Shown: positions 27,242 through 36,228 of the stretch, piece by piece | Position numbering within the stretch: the first letter of the stretch is position 1 | Layout: each line of letters opens with the position of its first letter | Assembly (NCBI RefSeq): GCF_002902385.1 | Contig: NZ_PPQH01000043.1 | Location: 1 to 50,859, forward strand | DNA: 50,859 bases | Reading direction: 5' to 3' | From: Staphylococcus intermedius NCTC 11048 | Lineage (GTDB): Bacteria; Bacillota; Bacilli; Staphylococcales; Staphylococcaceae | The notes under the pieces: model-generated | The model's input: only the letters and a program-made list of their open reading frames with translations | The model's database searches: none | What the model was told of the DNA's origin: nothing | Position numbers and translations under genes: made by a program

Positions 27242-27317
27242 TCCTTTTGCAAGTTGTAGATCAACACCTTTGACAGATATGATAAGACATCATTGATCGA
27301 AGGTGAGGGAAAGTTTC

Positions 27318-27890
27318 ATGGCACAAAGCCCTAATCCAAACGAAATTGTTTCAGAAACGATACAACATGTGCAACAGCAACAACCCGAAGCGATTGAAAA
27401 ATTGGTTCATTATGTGGAGTGTATCGCACGAAAAAGCTTTGATGATTTTAGTGTGGCGCAAGCAGATTGTGATGATTTAGTGCAAGACGTTGTCATCGCA
27501 ATTTATCAAAAAATACAAAGCGAGGAATTTTATTTCGGTATTCCATTCGAGCATTACATTAACCGTACGATTCATCGGCGTAAACTCGATTATCGACGCA
27601 AAAAGCTGACGCATCAACGCATTTTTGAAAATTATGTCGATGGGTATGCAGTCGGTTATCGAACACAGCTAGCCGAGCAACAACGACATAGTCACGAATA
27701 TCTTCATTATATTCAAGATACATTGCAACAGACGCTTCAACAGTTGAGTTCTTTTGAAATGCATGTGCTAGATTATCTCATTGCAGAATGGCGGCCTGCA
27801 GAAATTGCACGTGAATTGAATGTTTCAGATAAGAAAGTTTATAATGCGCTTTACCGAATTCGCCAAAAATTGAAAAGTCTTGTCACGTAA
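27318..27890 (+). CDS. sigH: RNA polymerase sigma factor SigH
   Basis: A 190-aa sigma-70 family protein with region 2 (about 20-95, including DCDDLVQDVVIAIYQKI) and region 4 (about 140-188) holding the helix-turn-helix RPAEIARELNVSDKKVYNALYRIRQKL. Its place between rae1 and rpmG-secE-nusG is that of staphylococcal sigH, a competence-associated sigma factor usually kept silent. Sequence divergence from other SigH proteins is normal for the group. AGGTGAGGG lies eight bases before the ATG at 27318; a GTG at 27303 lies inside that site. Confidence 0.87.
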   Translation: MAQSPNPNEIVSETIQHVQQQQPEAIEKLVHYVECIARKSFDDFSVAQADCDDLVQDVVIAIYQKIQSEEFYFGIPFEHYINRTIHRRKLDYRRKKLTHQRIFENYVDGYAVGYRTQLAEQQRHSHEYLHYIQDTLQQTLQQLSSFEMHVLDYLIAEWRPAEIARELNVSDKKVYNALYRIRQKLKSLVT

Positions 27891-27899
27891 GAAAGTGGT

Positions 27900-27929
27900 T
27901 TGACAATTGAATATAAACTTATGTATAGT
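27900..27929 (+). promoter_or_regulatory. rpmG-secE-nusG promoter
   Basis: TTGACA (27900-27905) and TATAGT (27924-27929) are 18 bases apart, 30 bases before rpmG. Confidence 0.7.
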
Positions 27930-27958
27930 AAACTGGTATTATAGAAGCAAGGTGAGAG

Positions 27959-28105
27959 ATGTTGAAAAAAGTGCCGTTAAATTGCGAAAAATGTGGCAAT
28001 CGAAACTATCACGTACCGAAATCGCCGAACGTGACAGAACGATTAATACTGAAAAAGTTTTGTGCGAAATGTAATACGCATACACTTCATAAAGAATCCA
28101 AATAA
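27959..28105 (+). CDS. rpmG: 50S ribosomal protein L33 (zinc-binding form)
   Basis: A 48-aa protein with two CxxC pairs: CEKC at residues 9-12 and CAKC at 35-38, as in zinc-containing L33. AGGTGAG precedes the ATG at 27959. An L33 gene just before secE is standard in Firmicutes. Confidence 0.93.
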   Translation: MLKKVPLNCEKCGNRNYHVPKSPNVTERLILKKFCAKCNTHTLHKESK

Positions 28106-28122
28106 TTGGAGGGAAATTGATT

Positions 28123-28302
28123 ATGCCGAAAAAAGAAAGCTTTTTCCAAGGCGTTAAATCTGAAATGGAAAAAACAAGTTGGCCAACAGGTCCAGAGCTT
28201 GTTAAGTATACAGCCATTGTAGTCATGACCGTATTGTTCTTCTTGTTGTTTTTCTGGGGTTTAGATATCGGAATTGGTCAGTTAATTGAAATGATAAAAT
28301 AG
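28123..28302 (+). CDS. secE: Preprotein translocase subunit SecE
   Basis: A 59-aa single-span membrane protein. The conserved amphipathic stretch [19 protein letters not shown] precedes one C-terminal membrane helix (about 28-52). It clamps SecY in the translocon. ATG at 28123 with GGAGGG nine bases upstream; upstream in-frame TTG is not needed. It is followed by nusG after 18 bases. Confidence 0.96.
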   Translation: MPKKESFFQGVKSEMEKTSWPTGPELVKYTAIVVMTVLFFLLFFWGLDIGIGQLIEMIK

Positions 28303-28320
28303 GAATGAGGAGTTGTCAGC

Positions 28321-28869
28321 ATGTCTGAAGAGCTAGGTGCAAAACGTTGGTATGCAGTACATACCTACTCTGGTTACGAAAACAAAGTTAAAAAGAATTT
28401 AGAAAAACGTGTCGAATCAATGAATATGACAGAGCAAATCTTTAGAGTCGTCATTCCAGAAGAGGAAGAAACACAAGTTAAAGATGGTAAAGCGAAAAAA
28501 CAAATGAAAAAGACATTCCCAGGATATGTCTTAGTTGAACTTGTGATGACTGATGAATCTTGGTATGTTGTTAGAAATACACCGGGGGTAACAGGTTTTG
28601 TAGGATCTGCAGGCGCAGGTTCAAAGCCGAACCCATTACTACCAGATGAAATGCGTTTTATCCTTAAGCAAATGGGAATGAACGAAAAATCTATCGATGT
28701 AGAAGTTGAATTAGGTGAACAAGTGCGTATTACATCTGGACCGTTCGCAAGCCAAGTGGGTGAAATCCACGAAATTGAAGCAGATAAGTTTAAATTGACG
28801 GTGCTTGTAGACATGTTTGGAAGAGAGACACCAGTAGAAGTCGAATTCGATCAAATCGAAAAACTTTAA
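28321..28869 (+). CDS. nusG: Transcription termination/antitermination factor NusG
   Basis: A 182-aa protein. The NGN domain (KRWYAVHTYSGYENKVKKNL; VRNTPGVTGFVG) covers about residues 8-115 and the KOW domain (RITSGPFASQVGEIHEI) about 128-180. It binds RNA polymerase and modulates pausing and termination. TGAGGAG precedes the ATG. It is co-transcribed with rpmG and secE. Confidence 0.98.
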   Translation: MSEELGAKRWYAVHTYSGYENKVKKNLEKRVESMNMTEQIFRVVIPEEEETQVKDGKAKKQMKKTFPGYVLVELVMTDESWYVVRNTPGVTGFVGSAGAGSKPNPLLPDEMRFILKQMGMNEKSIDVEVELGEQVRITSGPFASQVGEIHEIEADKFKLTVLVDMFGRETPVEVEFDQIEKL

Positions 28870-28898
28870 TTGCAGTATAAAATGTTACAAAAAATGTG

Positions 28899-28927
28899 TT
28901 GTATTAAGTTAACGCAAATGTTATAAT
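28899..28927 (+). promoter_or_regulatory. rplK-rplA promoter
   Basis: TTGTAT (28899-28904) and TATAAT (28922-28927) are separated by 17 bases, giving a leader of about 100 bases before rplK. Confidence 0.75.
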
Positions 28928-28976
28928 AACGAGGTCGCGCATTCAGAGCGCTACATTTCGTCACGAAATGTTAAGA

Positions 28977-29007
28977 GTGGGAGGGCAAAAATGAGCCCTG
29001 TGACCAC
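28977..29007 (+). promoter_or_regulatory. L1-binding-site mimic in the rplK leader
   Basis: GTGGGAGGGC (28977-28986) and GCCCTGTGACCAC (28995-29007) form a stem with an internal loop: GTGG pairs with CCAC, then GAG lies opposite TGTGA, then GGC pairs with GCC. This copies the conserved 23S rRNA site of ribosomal protein L1 (GTGGGAGG opposite ...ACCAC). Free L1 would bind and repress rplK-rplA translation. Confidence 0.72.
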
Positions 29008-29033
29008 ATCACGATATCAAGGAGGTGCACATC

Positions 29034-29456
29034 GTGGCTAAAAAAGTAGAAAAAGTAGTTAAGTTACAAATTCCAGCAGGTAAAGCAAACCCAGCACCAC
29101 CAGTTGGTCCTGCATTAGGTCAAGCCGGTGTGAACATTATGGCTTTCACAAAGGAATTTAACGCACGTACACAAGAACAAGTGGGTTTAATTATTCCGGT
29201 TGAAATTTATGTATATGAAGACCGTTCATTTACATTCATTACAAAAACACCACCTGCAGCAGTTTTACTTAAAAAAGCAGCAGGTATTGAAAAAGGTTCT
29301 GGTGAACCAAACAAAAACAAAGTTGCAACTGTAACTAAAGATCAAGTACGTGAAATTGCTAACACTAAAATGCCTGACTTAAACGCTGCTGACGAAGAAG
29401 CAGCTATGCGTATCGTTGAAGGTACTGCACGTAGTATGGGTATTGTTGTTGAGTAA
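29034..29456 (+). CDS. rplK: 50S ribosomal protein L11
   Basis: A 140-aa ribosomal protein of standard length. The N-terminal [23 protein letters not shown] and C-terminal [14 protein letters not shown] stretches are diagnostic. It binds the GTPase-associated centre of 23S rRNA. The GTG at 29034 is used, with AAGGAGGTG six bases upstream. Confidence 0.98.
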   Translation: MAKKVEKVVKLQIPAGKANPAPPVGPALGQAGVNIMAFTKEFNARTQEQVGLIIPVEIYVYEDRSFTFITKTPPAAVLLKKAAGIEKGSGEPNKNKVATVTKDQVREIANTKMPDLNAADEEAAMRIVEGTARSMGIVVE

Positions 29457-29509
29457 TTATCAACATATTGACAATTAACAAAATGATACGATAAATTTTC
29501 GAAAACGAA

Positions 29510-29631
29510 CGCAGGTAGGCCTACGATTAATGACATATTTCATCATTCTATGCGTATTGACGCAAAGGGCTATCTGCGCTCAACTTGCTATTAAGGCAAG
29601 TTAACGTGGGAGGACATTCCGATAAAACCAC
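29510..29631 (+). promoter_or_regulatory. Structured rplA leader with second L1-binding-site mimic
   Basis: CGCAGGTAG (29510) pairs with CTATCTGCG (29570-29578). AACTTGC and GCAAGTT form a small hairpin at 29582-29602. GTGGGAGG (29606-29613) faces ATAAAACCAC (29622-29631), again the L1 rRNA-site pattern, ending just before the rplA ribosome binding site. It fits autoregulation by L1; experiments would be needed to prove binding. Confidence 0.65.
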
Positions 29632-29647
29632 TAAAGGAGGACAAAAA

Positions 29648-30343
29648 ATGGCTAAAAAAGGTAAAAAGTATCAAGAAGCTTTAAATAAAGTTGATCGCCA
29701 AGCGCTTTACACTGTAGAAGAAGCAATTCGTTTAGCTCAAGAAACGTCTATCGCTAACTTCGATGCATCAGTAGAAGTTGCATTCCGTTTAGGTATCGAT
29801 ACACGTAAAAACGATCAACAAATCCGTGGTGCAGTTGTATTACCACACGGAACTGGTAAAACACAACGTGTATTAGTATTCGCTAAAGGTGATAAAATTG
29901 CTGAAGCAGAAGCAGCAGGTGCTGACTATGTAGGCGATGCTGAATACGTAAACAAAATCCAACAAGGTTGGTTCGACTTTGATGTTGTTGTTGCAACACC
30001 AGACATGATGGGTGAAGTTGGTAAATTAGGTCGTGTATTAGGACCTAAAGGTTTAATGCCAAACCCTAAAACTGGTACAGTAACAATGGACGTTAAAAAA
30101 GCTGTTGAAGAAATCAAAGCTGGTAAAGTTGAATACCGTGCTGAAAAAGCAGGTATCGTTCACGCTTCTATCGGTAAAGTTTCATTCGAAACTGAAAAAT
30201 TAGTTGAAAACTTCAAAACTTTACAAGATGTGTTAACAAAAGCGAAACCATCTTCTGCTAAAGGTACTTATTTCAAATCTGTTGCAGTAACAACTACAAT
30301 GGGTCCTGGTATCAAAGTAGATACTGCGACTTTCAAACTATAA
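29648..30343 (+). CDS. rplA: 50S ribosomal protein L1
   Basis: A 231-aa protein of the L1 family, with the signature [14 protein letters not shown] [13 protein letters not shown] and [18 protein letters not shown]. It binds the mobile L1 stalk of 23S rRNA and, as a repressor, its own mRNA. The start is the ATG at 29648 after AAAGGAGGAC. An upstream in-frame TTG/GTG at 29585 lies in the structured leader and is rejected. Confidence 0.98.
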   Translation: MAKKGKKYQEALNKVDRQALYTVEEAIRLAQETSIANFDASVEVAFRLGIDTRKNDQQIRGAVVLPHGTGKTQRVLVFAKGDKIAEAEAAGADYVGDAEYVNKIQQGWFDFDVVVATPDMMGEVGKLGRVLGPKGLMPNPKTGTVTMDVKKAVEEIKAGKVEYRAEKAGIVHASIGKVSFETEKLVENFKTLQDVLTKAKPSSAKGTYFKSVAVTTTMGPGIKVDTATFKL

Positions 30344-30410
30344 ATTCAATGCGCACTTAATGATTGACACTTCGTTTGATCATTAAGTGCATCATAAAAT
30401 AGAAAAAAGG

Positions 30411-30439
30411 TTGACGAATGACACGAAAACCTTTATATT
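30411..30439 (+). promoter_or_regulatory. rplJ-rplL promoter
   Basis: TTGACG (30411-30416) and TATATT (30434-30439) are 17 bases apart, upstream of the L10 leader. A hairpin without a T-run, GCACTTAATGAT...ATCATTAAGTGC (about 30352-30391), lies between rplA and this promoter. Confidence 0.72.
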
Positions 30440-30460
30440 AAATTCTGTTGAATATTTTAC

Positions 30461-30575
30461 CTAAGACAGTAGGAGTTCGAGAAAGAACTTAAAAACAACA
30501 TCCTACCGAGGCTAAAATGGACTTGAACGTTAACGCATTCAAGCACTTTTTGCCGTGGGTAAAAAGTGTTTTTTT
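30461..30575 (+). ncRNA. Ribosomal protein L10 leader with attenuator
   Basis: The core CAGTAGGAG ... CATCCTACCGAGG (about 30465-30511) matches the L10 leader fold of Firmicutes. It is followed by a terminator hairpin CACTTTTT (30544-30551) / AAAAAGTG (30561-30568) with seven T. L10(L12)4 binding would favour termination and limit rplJL expression. Confidence 0.85.
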
Positions 30576-30633
30576 AATTTAAGTGAACACTTAATTATTA
30601 AAGCACCCAAAACTTATCTATGGAGGTGTCAAA

Positions 30634-31134
30634 ATGTCTGGAATCATCGAAGCGAAAAAACAACAAGTTGATATCATTGCTGATCAACTTAAAAGTTCTG
30701 TTTCTACAGTAGTTGTTGACTACCGTGGTTTAACAGTAGCAGAAGTAACAGAATTACGTAAGCAATTACGTGAAGCAAATGTTCAGTACAAAGTGTACAA
30801 AAACACAATGTTACGTCGTGCAGCTGAGAAAGCTGGTATTGAAGGCTTAGACGAGTTCTTAACTGGTCCTACAGCAGTCGCATTCACAACTGAAGATGTG
30901 GTTGCACCAGCTAAAGTTATCGCTGGATTCGCTAAAGAACACGAAGCTTTAGAAATCAAATCAGGTATCATGGAAGGTAGTGTCATCACTGCTGATGAAG
31001 TGAAAACTGTTGGTTCATTACCATCACACGAAGGTCTTGTATCTATGCTTCTTTCTGTATTACAAGCACCAATGCGCAACTTCGCTTATGCGGTTAAAGC
31101 TGTTGGCGAAAGCAAAGAAGAGAACGCAGAATAA
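30634..31134 (+). CDS. rplJ: 50S ribosomal protein L10
   Basis: A 166-aa protein that anchors the L12 dimers to the ribosome stalk. Conserved [17 protein letters not shown] and TGPTAVAF are present, and the C-terminal helix that binds L12 is at the end. GGAGGTG is upstream of the ATG. It is autoregulated through the leader above and co-transcribed with rplL. Confidence 0.98.
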   Translation: MSGIIEAKKQQVDIIADQLKSSVSTVVVDYRGLTVAEVTELRKQLREANVQYKVYKNTMLRRAAEKAGIEGLDEFLTGPTAVAFTTEDVVAPAKVIAGFAKEHEALEIKSGIMEGSVITADEVKTVGSLPSHEGLVSMLLSVLQAPMRNFAYAVKAVGESKEENAE

Positions 31135-31173
31135 TTAATCAATTAAAAATTAATCAATTGGAGGAAAATAAAC

Positions 31174-31539
31174 ATGGCTAATCAAGAGCAAATCATTGAA
31201 GCAATTAAAGAAATGTCAGTTTTAGAATTAAACGACTTAGTAAAAGCAATTGAAGAAGAATTTGGTGTAACTGCAGCAGCACCAGTTGCAGTAGCAGGTG
31301 CAGCAGGCGGAGACGCAGCAGCAGAAAAAACTGAATTCGACGTTGAATTAACTTCAGCTGGATCATCAAAAATCAAAGTTGTTAAAGCAGTTAAAGAAGC
31401 AACTGGTTTAGGCTTAAAAGACGCTAAAGAATTAGTTGACGGTGCACCAAGCATCATCAAAGAAGCTATGCCTAAAGAAGAAGCAGAAAAACTTAAAGAA
31501 CAATTAGAAGAAGTTGGCGCTTCAGTAGAATTAAAATAA
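31174..31539 (+). CDS. rplL: 50S ribosomal protein L7/L12
   Basis: A 121-aa stalk protein. It has an N-terminal dimerisation domain (about 1-35), an Ala/Gly-rich hinge ([19 protein letters not shown]) and the C-terminal factor-binding domain with [20 protein letters not shown]. It recruits translation GTPases such as the EF-Tu and EF-G encoded downstream. GGAGG precedes the ATG. Confidence 0.98.
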   Translation: MANQEQIIEAIKEMSVLELNDLVKAIEEEFGVTAAAPVAVAGAAGGDAAAEKTEFDVELTSAGSSKIKVVKAVKEATGLGLKDAKELVDGAPSIIKEAMPKEEAEKLKEQLEEVGASVELK

Positions 31540-31553
31540 TTCATTGATAAGTG

Positions 31554-31586
31554 AAAAACCCGCTATTTACGCAATAGCGGGTTTTT
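31554..31586 (+). terminator. rplJL terminator
   Basis: AAAAACCCGCTATT pairs with AATAGCGGGTTTTT around a five-base loop, ending in five T, 15 bases after rplL. Confidence 0.92.
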
Positions 31587-31617
31587 GAATATTAAACGAT
31601 AAAGAGGTGCAACACCT

Positions 31618-32226
31618 ATGAGTCATTACTATGATGCACATCCTGATGCAGCAACAGACGAAAAGGAAATTACATACGCATATCAACAACATCAACTCCA
31701 TCTCACTACTGATGCAGGCGTTTTTTCTCGAGATCAAGTCGACTTTGGCTCTGATTTGCTCGTTCACACATTTTTGAACGCCCATCCGCCAGGTCAAATA
31801 AAGACAATTGTGGATGTAGGGTGTGGTTATGGACCAATCGGCTTAATGCTCGCTAAAGTGGCGCCACACGATCATGTTACGATGTTAGACGTCAATCATC
31901 GTGCACTTGGTTTAGCAGAGAAAAATGCACAGCGCAATCAACTATCAAATGTGACCATCAAAGAAAGTGATGGCTTATCACAAATAGCTGACGAGACGCA
32001 GCAATATGTTGTAACGAATCCGCCAATCCGTGCAGGCAAGCAAGTGGTTCACCAAATTTTCGTAGATGCGCATCGTGTTCTTGAAGCAAATGGTGAATTG
32101 TACGTCGTGATACAAAAGAAACAAGGCATGCCATCCGCGAAGAAAAAAATGGAAACGATTTTTGGCAATGTCGAATCAATTAAAAATAGCAAGGGCTATC
32201 ACATTTTAAAAAGCGTTAAATCTTGA
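31618..32226 (+). CDS. Class I SAM-dependent methyltransferase, RsmC-like
   Basis: A 202-aa methyltransferase. Motif I is VDVGCGYGPIGLMLA (about residues 64-78) and motif IV VTNPPIRAGK (about 131-140); the NPP motif marks amino-methylation of nucleic acid bases. The family includes RsmC, which methylates 16S rRNA G1207, but the single-domain Firmicute form has not been tied to that site to my knowledge. It sits between rplL and rpoB, as in other Firmicutes. Confidence 0.85.
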   Translation: MSHYYDAHPDAATDEKEITYAYQQHQLHLTTDAGVFSRDQVDFGSDLLVHTFLNAHPPGQIKTIVDVGCGYGPIGLMLAKVAPHDHVTMLDVNHRALGLAEKNAQRNQLSNVTIKESDGLSQIADETQQYVVTNPPIRAGKQVVHQIFVDAHRVLEANGELYVVIQKKQGMPSAKKKMETIFGNVESIKNSKGYHILKSVKS

Positions 32227-32251
32227 TTTTAATGCTTGCTTATGGTATAGT
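32223..32251 (+). promoter_or_regulatory. rpoBC promoter
   Basis: TTGATT (32223-32228) and TATAGT (32246-32251) are 17 bases apart, starting a leader of about 180 bases. Confidence 0.7.
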
Positions 32252-32337
32252 CGTAAGATGAAATAATTATGTTCAATAAGTGTGTACTTTTACGGTTAAA
32301 GTTTCATTGTAACATTTCAAAATAAGACTTGTAGAAT

Positions 32338-32379
32338 AGAAAATGGTGTCATCGTTTTATGTGCTACCGTTTTCTTTTT
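32338..32379 (+). terminator. Terminator-like attenuator in the rpoB leader
   Basis: AGAAAATGGT (32338-32347) pairs with ACCGTTTTCT (32366-32375), with one G-U pair, and TTTT follows. It lies between the rpoBC promoter and the rpoB start, so it could attenuate transcription of the RNA polymerase genes. Confidence 0.6.
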
Positions 32380-32438
32380 GTCTTGTTACATGATGAGGGC
32401 TGAAAAGTGTTCGCACAATTTTTGAGGGGTGAATCTGT

Positions 32439-35400
32439 TTGGCAGGTCAATTTGTCCAATATGGAAGACATCGTAAACGTAGAAACTACGCAAGAATTTC
32501 GGAAGTTTTAGAGTTACCAAACTTAATTGAAATTCAAACGAAATCGTATGATTGGTTCTTAAAAGAAGGTTTATTAGAAATGTTCCGTGATATTTCTCCT
32601 ATTGAAGACTTCACGGGTAATCTTTCATTAGAATTTGTTGATTATAGATTAGGTGAACCAAAGTATGATTTAGAAGAATCAAAAAACCGTGATGCAACAT
32701 ACGCGGCACCATTACGTGTGAAAGTTCGTTTAATCATTAAAGAAACAGGCGAAGTGAAAGATCAAGAAGTATTTATGGGTGATTTCCCATTAATGACAGA
32801 AACAGGTACTTTTGTGATTAACGGGGCAGAACGTGTTATCGTATCACAATTAGTCCGTTCACCATCTGTATACTTCAATGAAAAATTAGATAAAAACGGA
32901 TGCGTGAATTATGATGCGACAGTCATTCCTAACCGTGGTGCTTGGTTGGAATATGAAACAGATGCGAAAGATGTCGTTTATGTGCGTATCGATAGAACGA
33001 GAAAGTTACCATTAACAGTATTATTACGTGCGTTAGGTTATTCAACAGACCAAGAAATTATTGAATTAATTGGGGATAATGAATATTTACGTAATACATT
33101 AGAAAAAGATAGCACAGAAAATACAGAGCAAGCATTACTTGAAATTTATGAACGTTTACGTCCAGGTGAACCACCTACTGTAGAAAACGCAAAAAGCTTA
33201 TTATACTCACGTTTCTTTGACCCTAAACGTTATGATTTAGCAAGCGTTGGACGTTATAAAGCAAACAAAAAGTTACATTTAAAACACCGCCTATTCAATC
33301 AAAAATTAGCTGAACCGATCGTTAATACAGAAACAGGCGAAATTGTTGCTGAAGAAGGCACTGTTTTAGATCGTCGTAAATTAGATGAAATTATGGACGT
33401 TCTTGAAACAAATGCGAATGCACAAGTTTATGAACTTCCAAACAGTATCATTGATGAGCCTGTAGAAATTCAGTCTATTAAAGTATATGTACCGAATGAT
33501 GATGAAGAACGTACAACAACAGTTATTGGTAATGCATTCCCAGATTCAGAAGTGAAATGTATTACACCGGCTGATATTGTGGCATCTATGTCATACTTCT
33601 TCAACCTATTACATGGTATTGGTTACACAGACGATATTGACCACCTTGGTAACCGCCGTCTACGTTCAGTTGGTGAGTTGTTACAAAACCAATTCCGTAT
33701 CGGTTTATCAAGAATGGAACGTGTGGTACGTGAAAGAATGTCTATTCAAGATACAGACTCTATCACACCGCAACAATTAATTAATATTCGTCCAGTGATT
33801 GCATCAATTAAAGAGTTCTTTGGTAGCTCGCAATTATCTCAATTCATGGACCAAGCGAACCCACTTGCTGAGTTGACTCACAAACGTCGTCTATCAGCAT
33901 TAGGACCTGGTGGTTTAACGCGTGAACGTGCTCAAATGGAAGTGCGTGACGTACACTACTCTCACTATGGTCGTATGTGTCCAATCGAAACACCTGAGGG
34001 ACCAAACATTGGTTTGATCAACTCATTATCTAGTTATGCACGTGTGAACGAATTTGGTTTTATCGAAACACCATATCGTAAAGTTGATATTGAAACAAAT
34101 ACGATTACTGACCAAATCGACTACTTAACTGCTGATGAAGAAGATAGTTATGTTGTCGCACAAGCGAACTCACGTCTTGATGAAAACGGTCGCTTTATTG
34201 ATGATGAGATTGTATGTCGTTTCCGTGGTAACAACACAACGATGGCGAAAGAAAAAATGGACTACATGGACGTATCGCCGAAACAAGTTGTATCAGCTGC
34301 GACAGCGTGTATCCCATTCTTAGAAAACGATGACTCTAACCGTGCGTTAATGGGTGCGAACATGCAGCGTCAAGCGGTACCGTTGTTAAACCCTGAATCT
34401 CCATTTGTAGGTACAGGTATGGAACACGTTGCTGCACGTGACTCAGGTGCTGCTGTCATTTCTAAATATCGCGGTCGTGTTGAACATGTCCAATCTAGCG
34501 AGATTTTAGTCCGTCGTTTAGTTGAAGAAAACGGTCAAGAAGTAGATGGTACGTTAGATCGTTATCCATTAGCGAAATTTAAACGTTCGAACTCAGGTAC
34601 ATGTTATAACCAACGTCCAATCATCGCAAAAGGTGACATTGTGGAAAAAGGCGAAATCCTTGCTGATGGTCCTTCAATGGAACTTGGTGAAATGGCATTA
34701 GGTCGTAACGTTGTAGTTGGATTCATGACATGGGACGGTTATAACTATGAGGATGCCGTTATCATGAGTGAACGTTTGGTTAAAGATGATGTGTACACGT
34801 CTATTCATATTGAAGAATACGAATCAGAAGCGCGTGACACAAAACTTGGACCTGAAGAAATCACACGTGATATTCCTAACGTATCTGAAAATGCACTGAA
34901 AAACTTAGATGATCGCGGTATCGTTTATGTAGGTGCGGAAGTTAAAGACGGCGACATCTTAGTGGGTAAAGTAACGCCAAAAGGTGTAACAGAATTAACT
35001 GCAGAAGAACGTTTATTACATGCAATCTTTGGTGAAAAAGCACGTGAAGTACGTGATACATCATTACGTGTACCTCACGGCGCGGGCGGTATTGTACTTG
35101 ATGTTAAAGTGTTCAATCGTGAAGAAGGCGATGATTCACTTTCACCAGGTGTGAACCAACTCGTACGTGTTTACATTGTTCAAAAACGTAAAATTCATGT
35201 AGGGGACAAAATGTGTGGTCGTCACGGTAACAAAGGTGTCATCTCTAAAATTGTTCCTGAAGAAGACATGCCGTACTTACCAGACGGTCGTCCAATCGAC
35301 ATCATGTTGAACCCACTCGGTGTACCATCTCGTATGAACATCGGACAAGTTTTAGAGCTCCACTTAGGTATGGCAGCTAAAAACTTAGGTATCCACGTTG

Positions 35401-35990
35401 CATCACCAGTATTCGATGGTGCGAACGATGATGACGTATGGTCTACAATTGAAGAAGCAGGTATGGCACGTGATGGTAAAACTGTCCTTTACGATGGACG
35501 TACAGGTGAACCATTCGACAACCGTATCTCTGTAGGTGTCATGTACATGCTGAAACTTGCACACATGGTTGATGACAAGCTTCACGCACGTTCTACAGGA
35601 CCTTACTCACTTGTTACACAACAACCGCTTGGTGGTAAAGCACAGTTTGGTGGACAAAGATTTGGTGAGATGGAGGTATGGGCACTTGAAGCATACGGTG
35701 CAGCATACACATTACAAGAAATCCTCACATACAAATCAGATGACACAGTAGGTCGTGTGAAAACTTACGAAGCTATCGTTAAAGGTGAAAACATCTCAAG
35801 ACCAAGTGTTCCTGAATCATTCCGCGTATTGATGAAAGAATTACAAAGTTTAGGTCTTGACGTTAAAGTGATGGACGAACAAGATAACGAAATTGAAATG
35901 CGTGACTTAGACGATGATGATATTCCAGATCGCAAAGTCAACATTCAACCATCAACTGTTCCTGAATCACAAAAAGAATTTAACGAATAA
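32439..35990 (+). CDS. rpoB: DNA-directed RNA polymerase subunit beta
   Basis: The 1183-aa beta subunit, identical in length to that of S. aureus. The rifampicin region (about residues 461-495) reads [20 protein letters not shown] followed by [10 protein letters not shown], with Ser, Asp, His and Ser at the main resistance positions all in the sensitive form. The start is TTG at 32439 with GAGGGGTGA upstream, which is the known start type in staphylococci. It is co-transcribed with rpoC after a 238-base structured gap. Confidence 0.98.
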   Translation: MAGQFVQYGRHRKRRNYARISEVLELPNLIEIQTKSYDWFLKEGLLEMFRDISPIEDFTGNLSLEFVDYRLGEPKYDLEESKNRDATYAAPLRVKVRLIIKETGEVKDQEVFMGDFPLMTETGTFVINGAERVIVSQLVRSPSVYFNEKLDKNGCVNYDATVIPNRGAWLEYETDAKDVVYVRIDRTRKLPLTVLLRALGYSTDQEIIELIGDNEYLRNTLEKDSTENTEQALLEIYERLRPGEPPTVENAKSLLYSRFFDPKRYDLASVGRYKANKKLHLKHRLFNQKLAEPIVNTETGEIVAEEGTVLDRRKLDEIMDVLETNANAQVYELPNSIIDEPVEIQSIKVYVPNDDEERTTTVIGNAFPDSEVKCITPADIVASMSYFFNLLHGIGYTDDIDHLGNRRLRSVGELLQNQFRIGLSRMERVVRERMSIQDTDSITPQQLINIRPVIASIKEFFGSSQLSQFMDQANPLAELTHKRRLSALGPGGLTRERAQMEVRDVHYSHYGRMCPIETPEGPNIGLINSLSSYARVNEFGFIETPYRKVDIETNTITDQIDYLTADEEDSYVVAQANSRLDENGRFIDDEIVCRFRGNNTTMAKEKMDYMDVSPKQVVSAATACIPFLENDDSNRALMGANMQRQAVPLLNPESPFVGTGMEHVAARDSGAAVISKYRGRVEHVQSSEILVRRLVEENGQEVDGTLDRYPLAKFKRSNSGTCYNQRPIIAKGDIVEKGEILADGPSMELGEMALGRNVVVGFMTWDGYNYEDAVIMSERLVKDDVYTSIHIEEYESEARDTKLGPEEITRDIPNVSENALKNLDDRGIVYVGAEVKDGDILVGKVTPKGVTELTAEERLLHAIFGEKAREVRDTSLRVPHGAGGIVLDVKVFNREEGDDSLSPGVNQLVRVYIVQKRKIHVGDKMCGRHGNKGVISKIVPEEDMPYLPDGRPIDIMLNPLGVPSRMNIGQVLELHLGMAAKNLGIHVASPVFDGANDDDVWSTIEEAGMARDGKTVLYDGRTGEPFDNRISVGVMYMLKLAHMVDDKLHARSTGPYSLVTQQPLGGKAQFGGQRFGEMEVWALEAYGAAYTLQEILTYKSDDTVGRVKTYEAIVKGENISRPSVPESFRVLMKELQSLGLDVKVMDEQDNEIEMRDLDDDDIPDRKVNIQPSTVPESQKEFNE

Positions 35991-36007
35991 TGATGAATTG
36001 TAGATAA

Positions 36008-36154
36008 GATTAAACGGAATAGAAACACTTGGTTAAGCTTGAGTTTGTGTTCAAATGTGACAGTTGAAATACAACAGATGTCATGTACGATTAATCTATT
36101 CGGAAATGTGATCGGAATCCAACGAGAGGGCTTGGGTTTCGATGCATATCCGAT
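36008..36154 (+). other. Structured rpoB-rpoC intercistronic RNA
   Basis: No gene is present in this 238-base gap, but several pairings are: GAATAGA (36017) with TCTATTC (36095); GACAGTTG (36059-36066) with CAAC-aga-TGTC (36072-36082); ATCGGA (36111-36116) with TCCGAT (36149-36154), enclosing CCAA/TTGG. No T-run follows, so it is more likely an RNA-processing or regulatory structure than a terminator. Confidence 0.5.
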
Positions 36155-36228
36155 ACTGCAACATTTTTAAGATAAATTGTAAATCAATCAACTAGCACAG
36201 TTAATTTAAACTAAAGGAGGTAGGCTCC

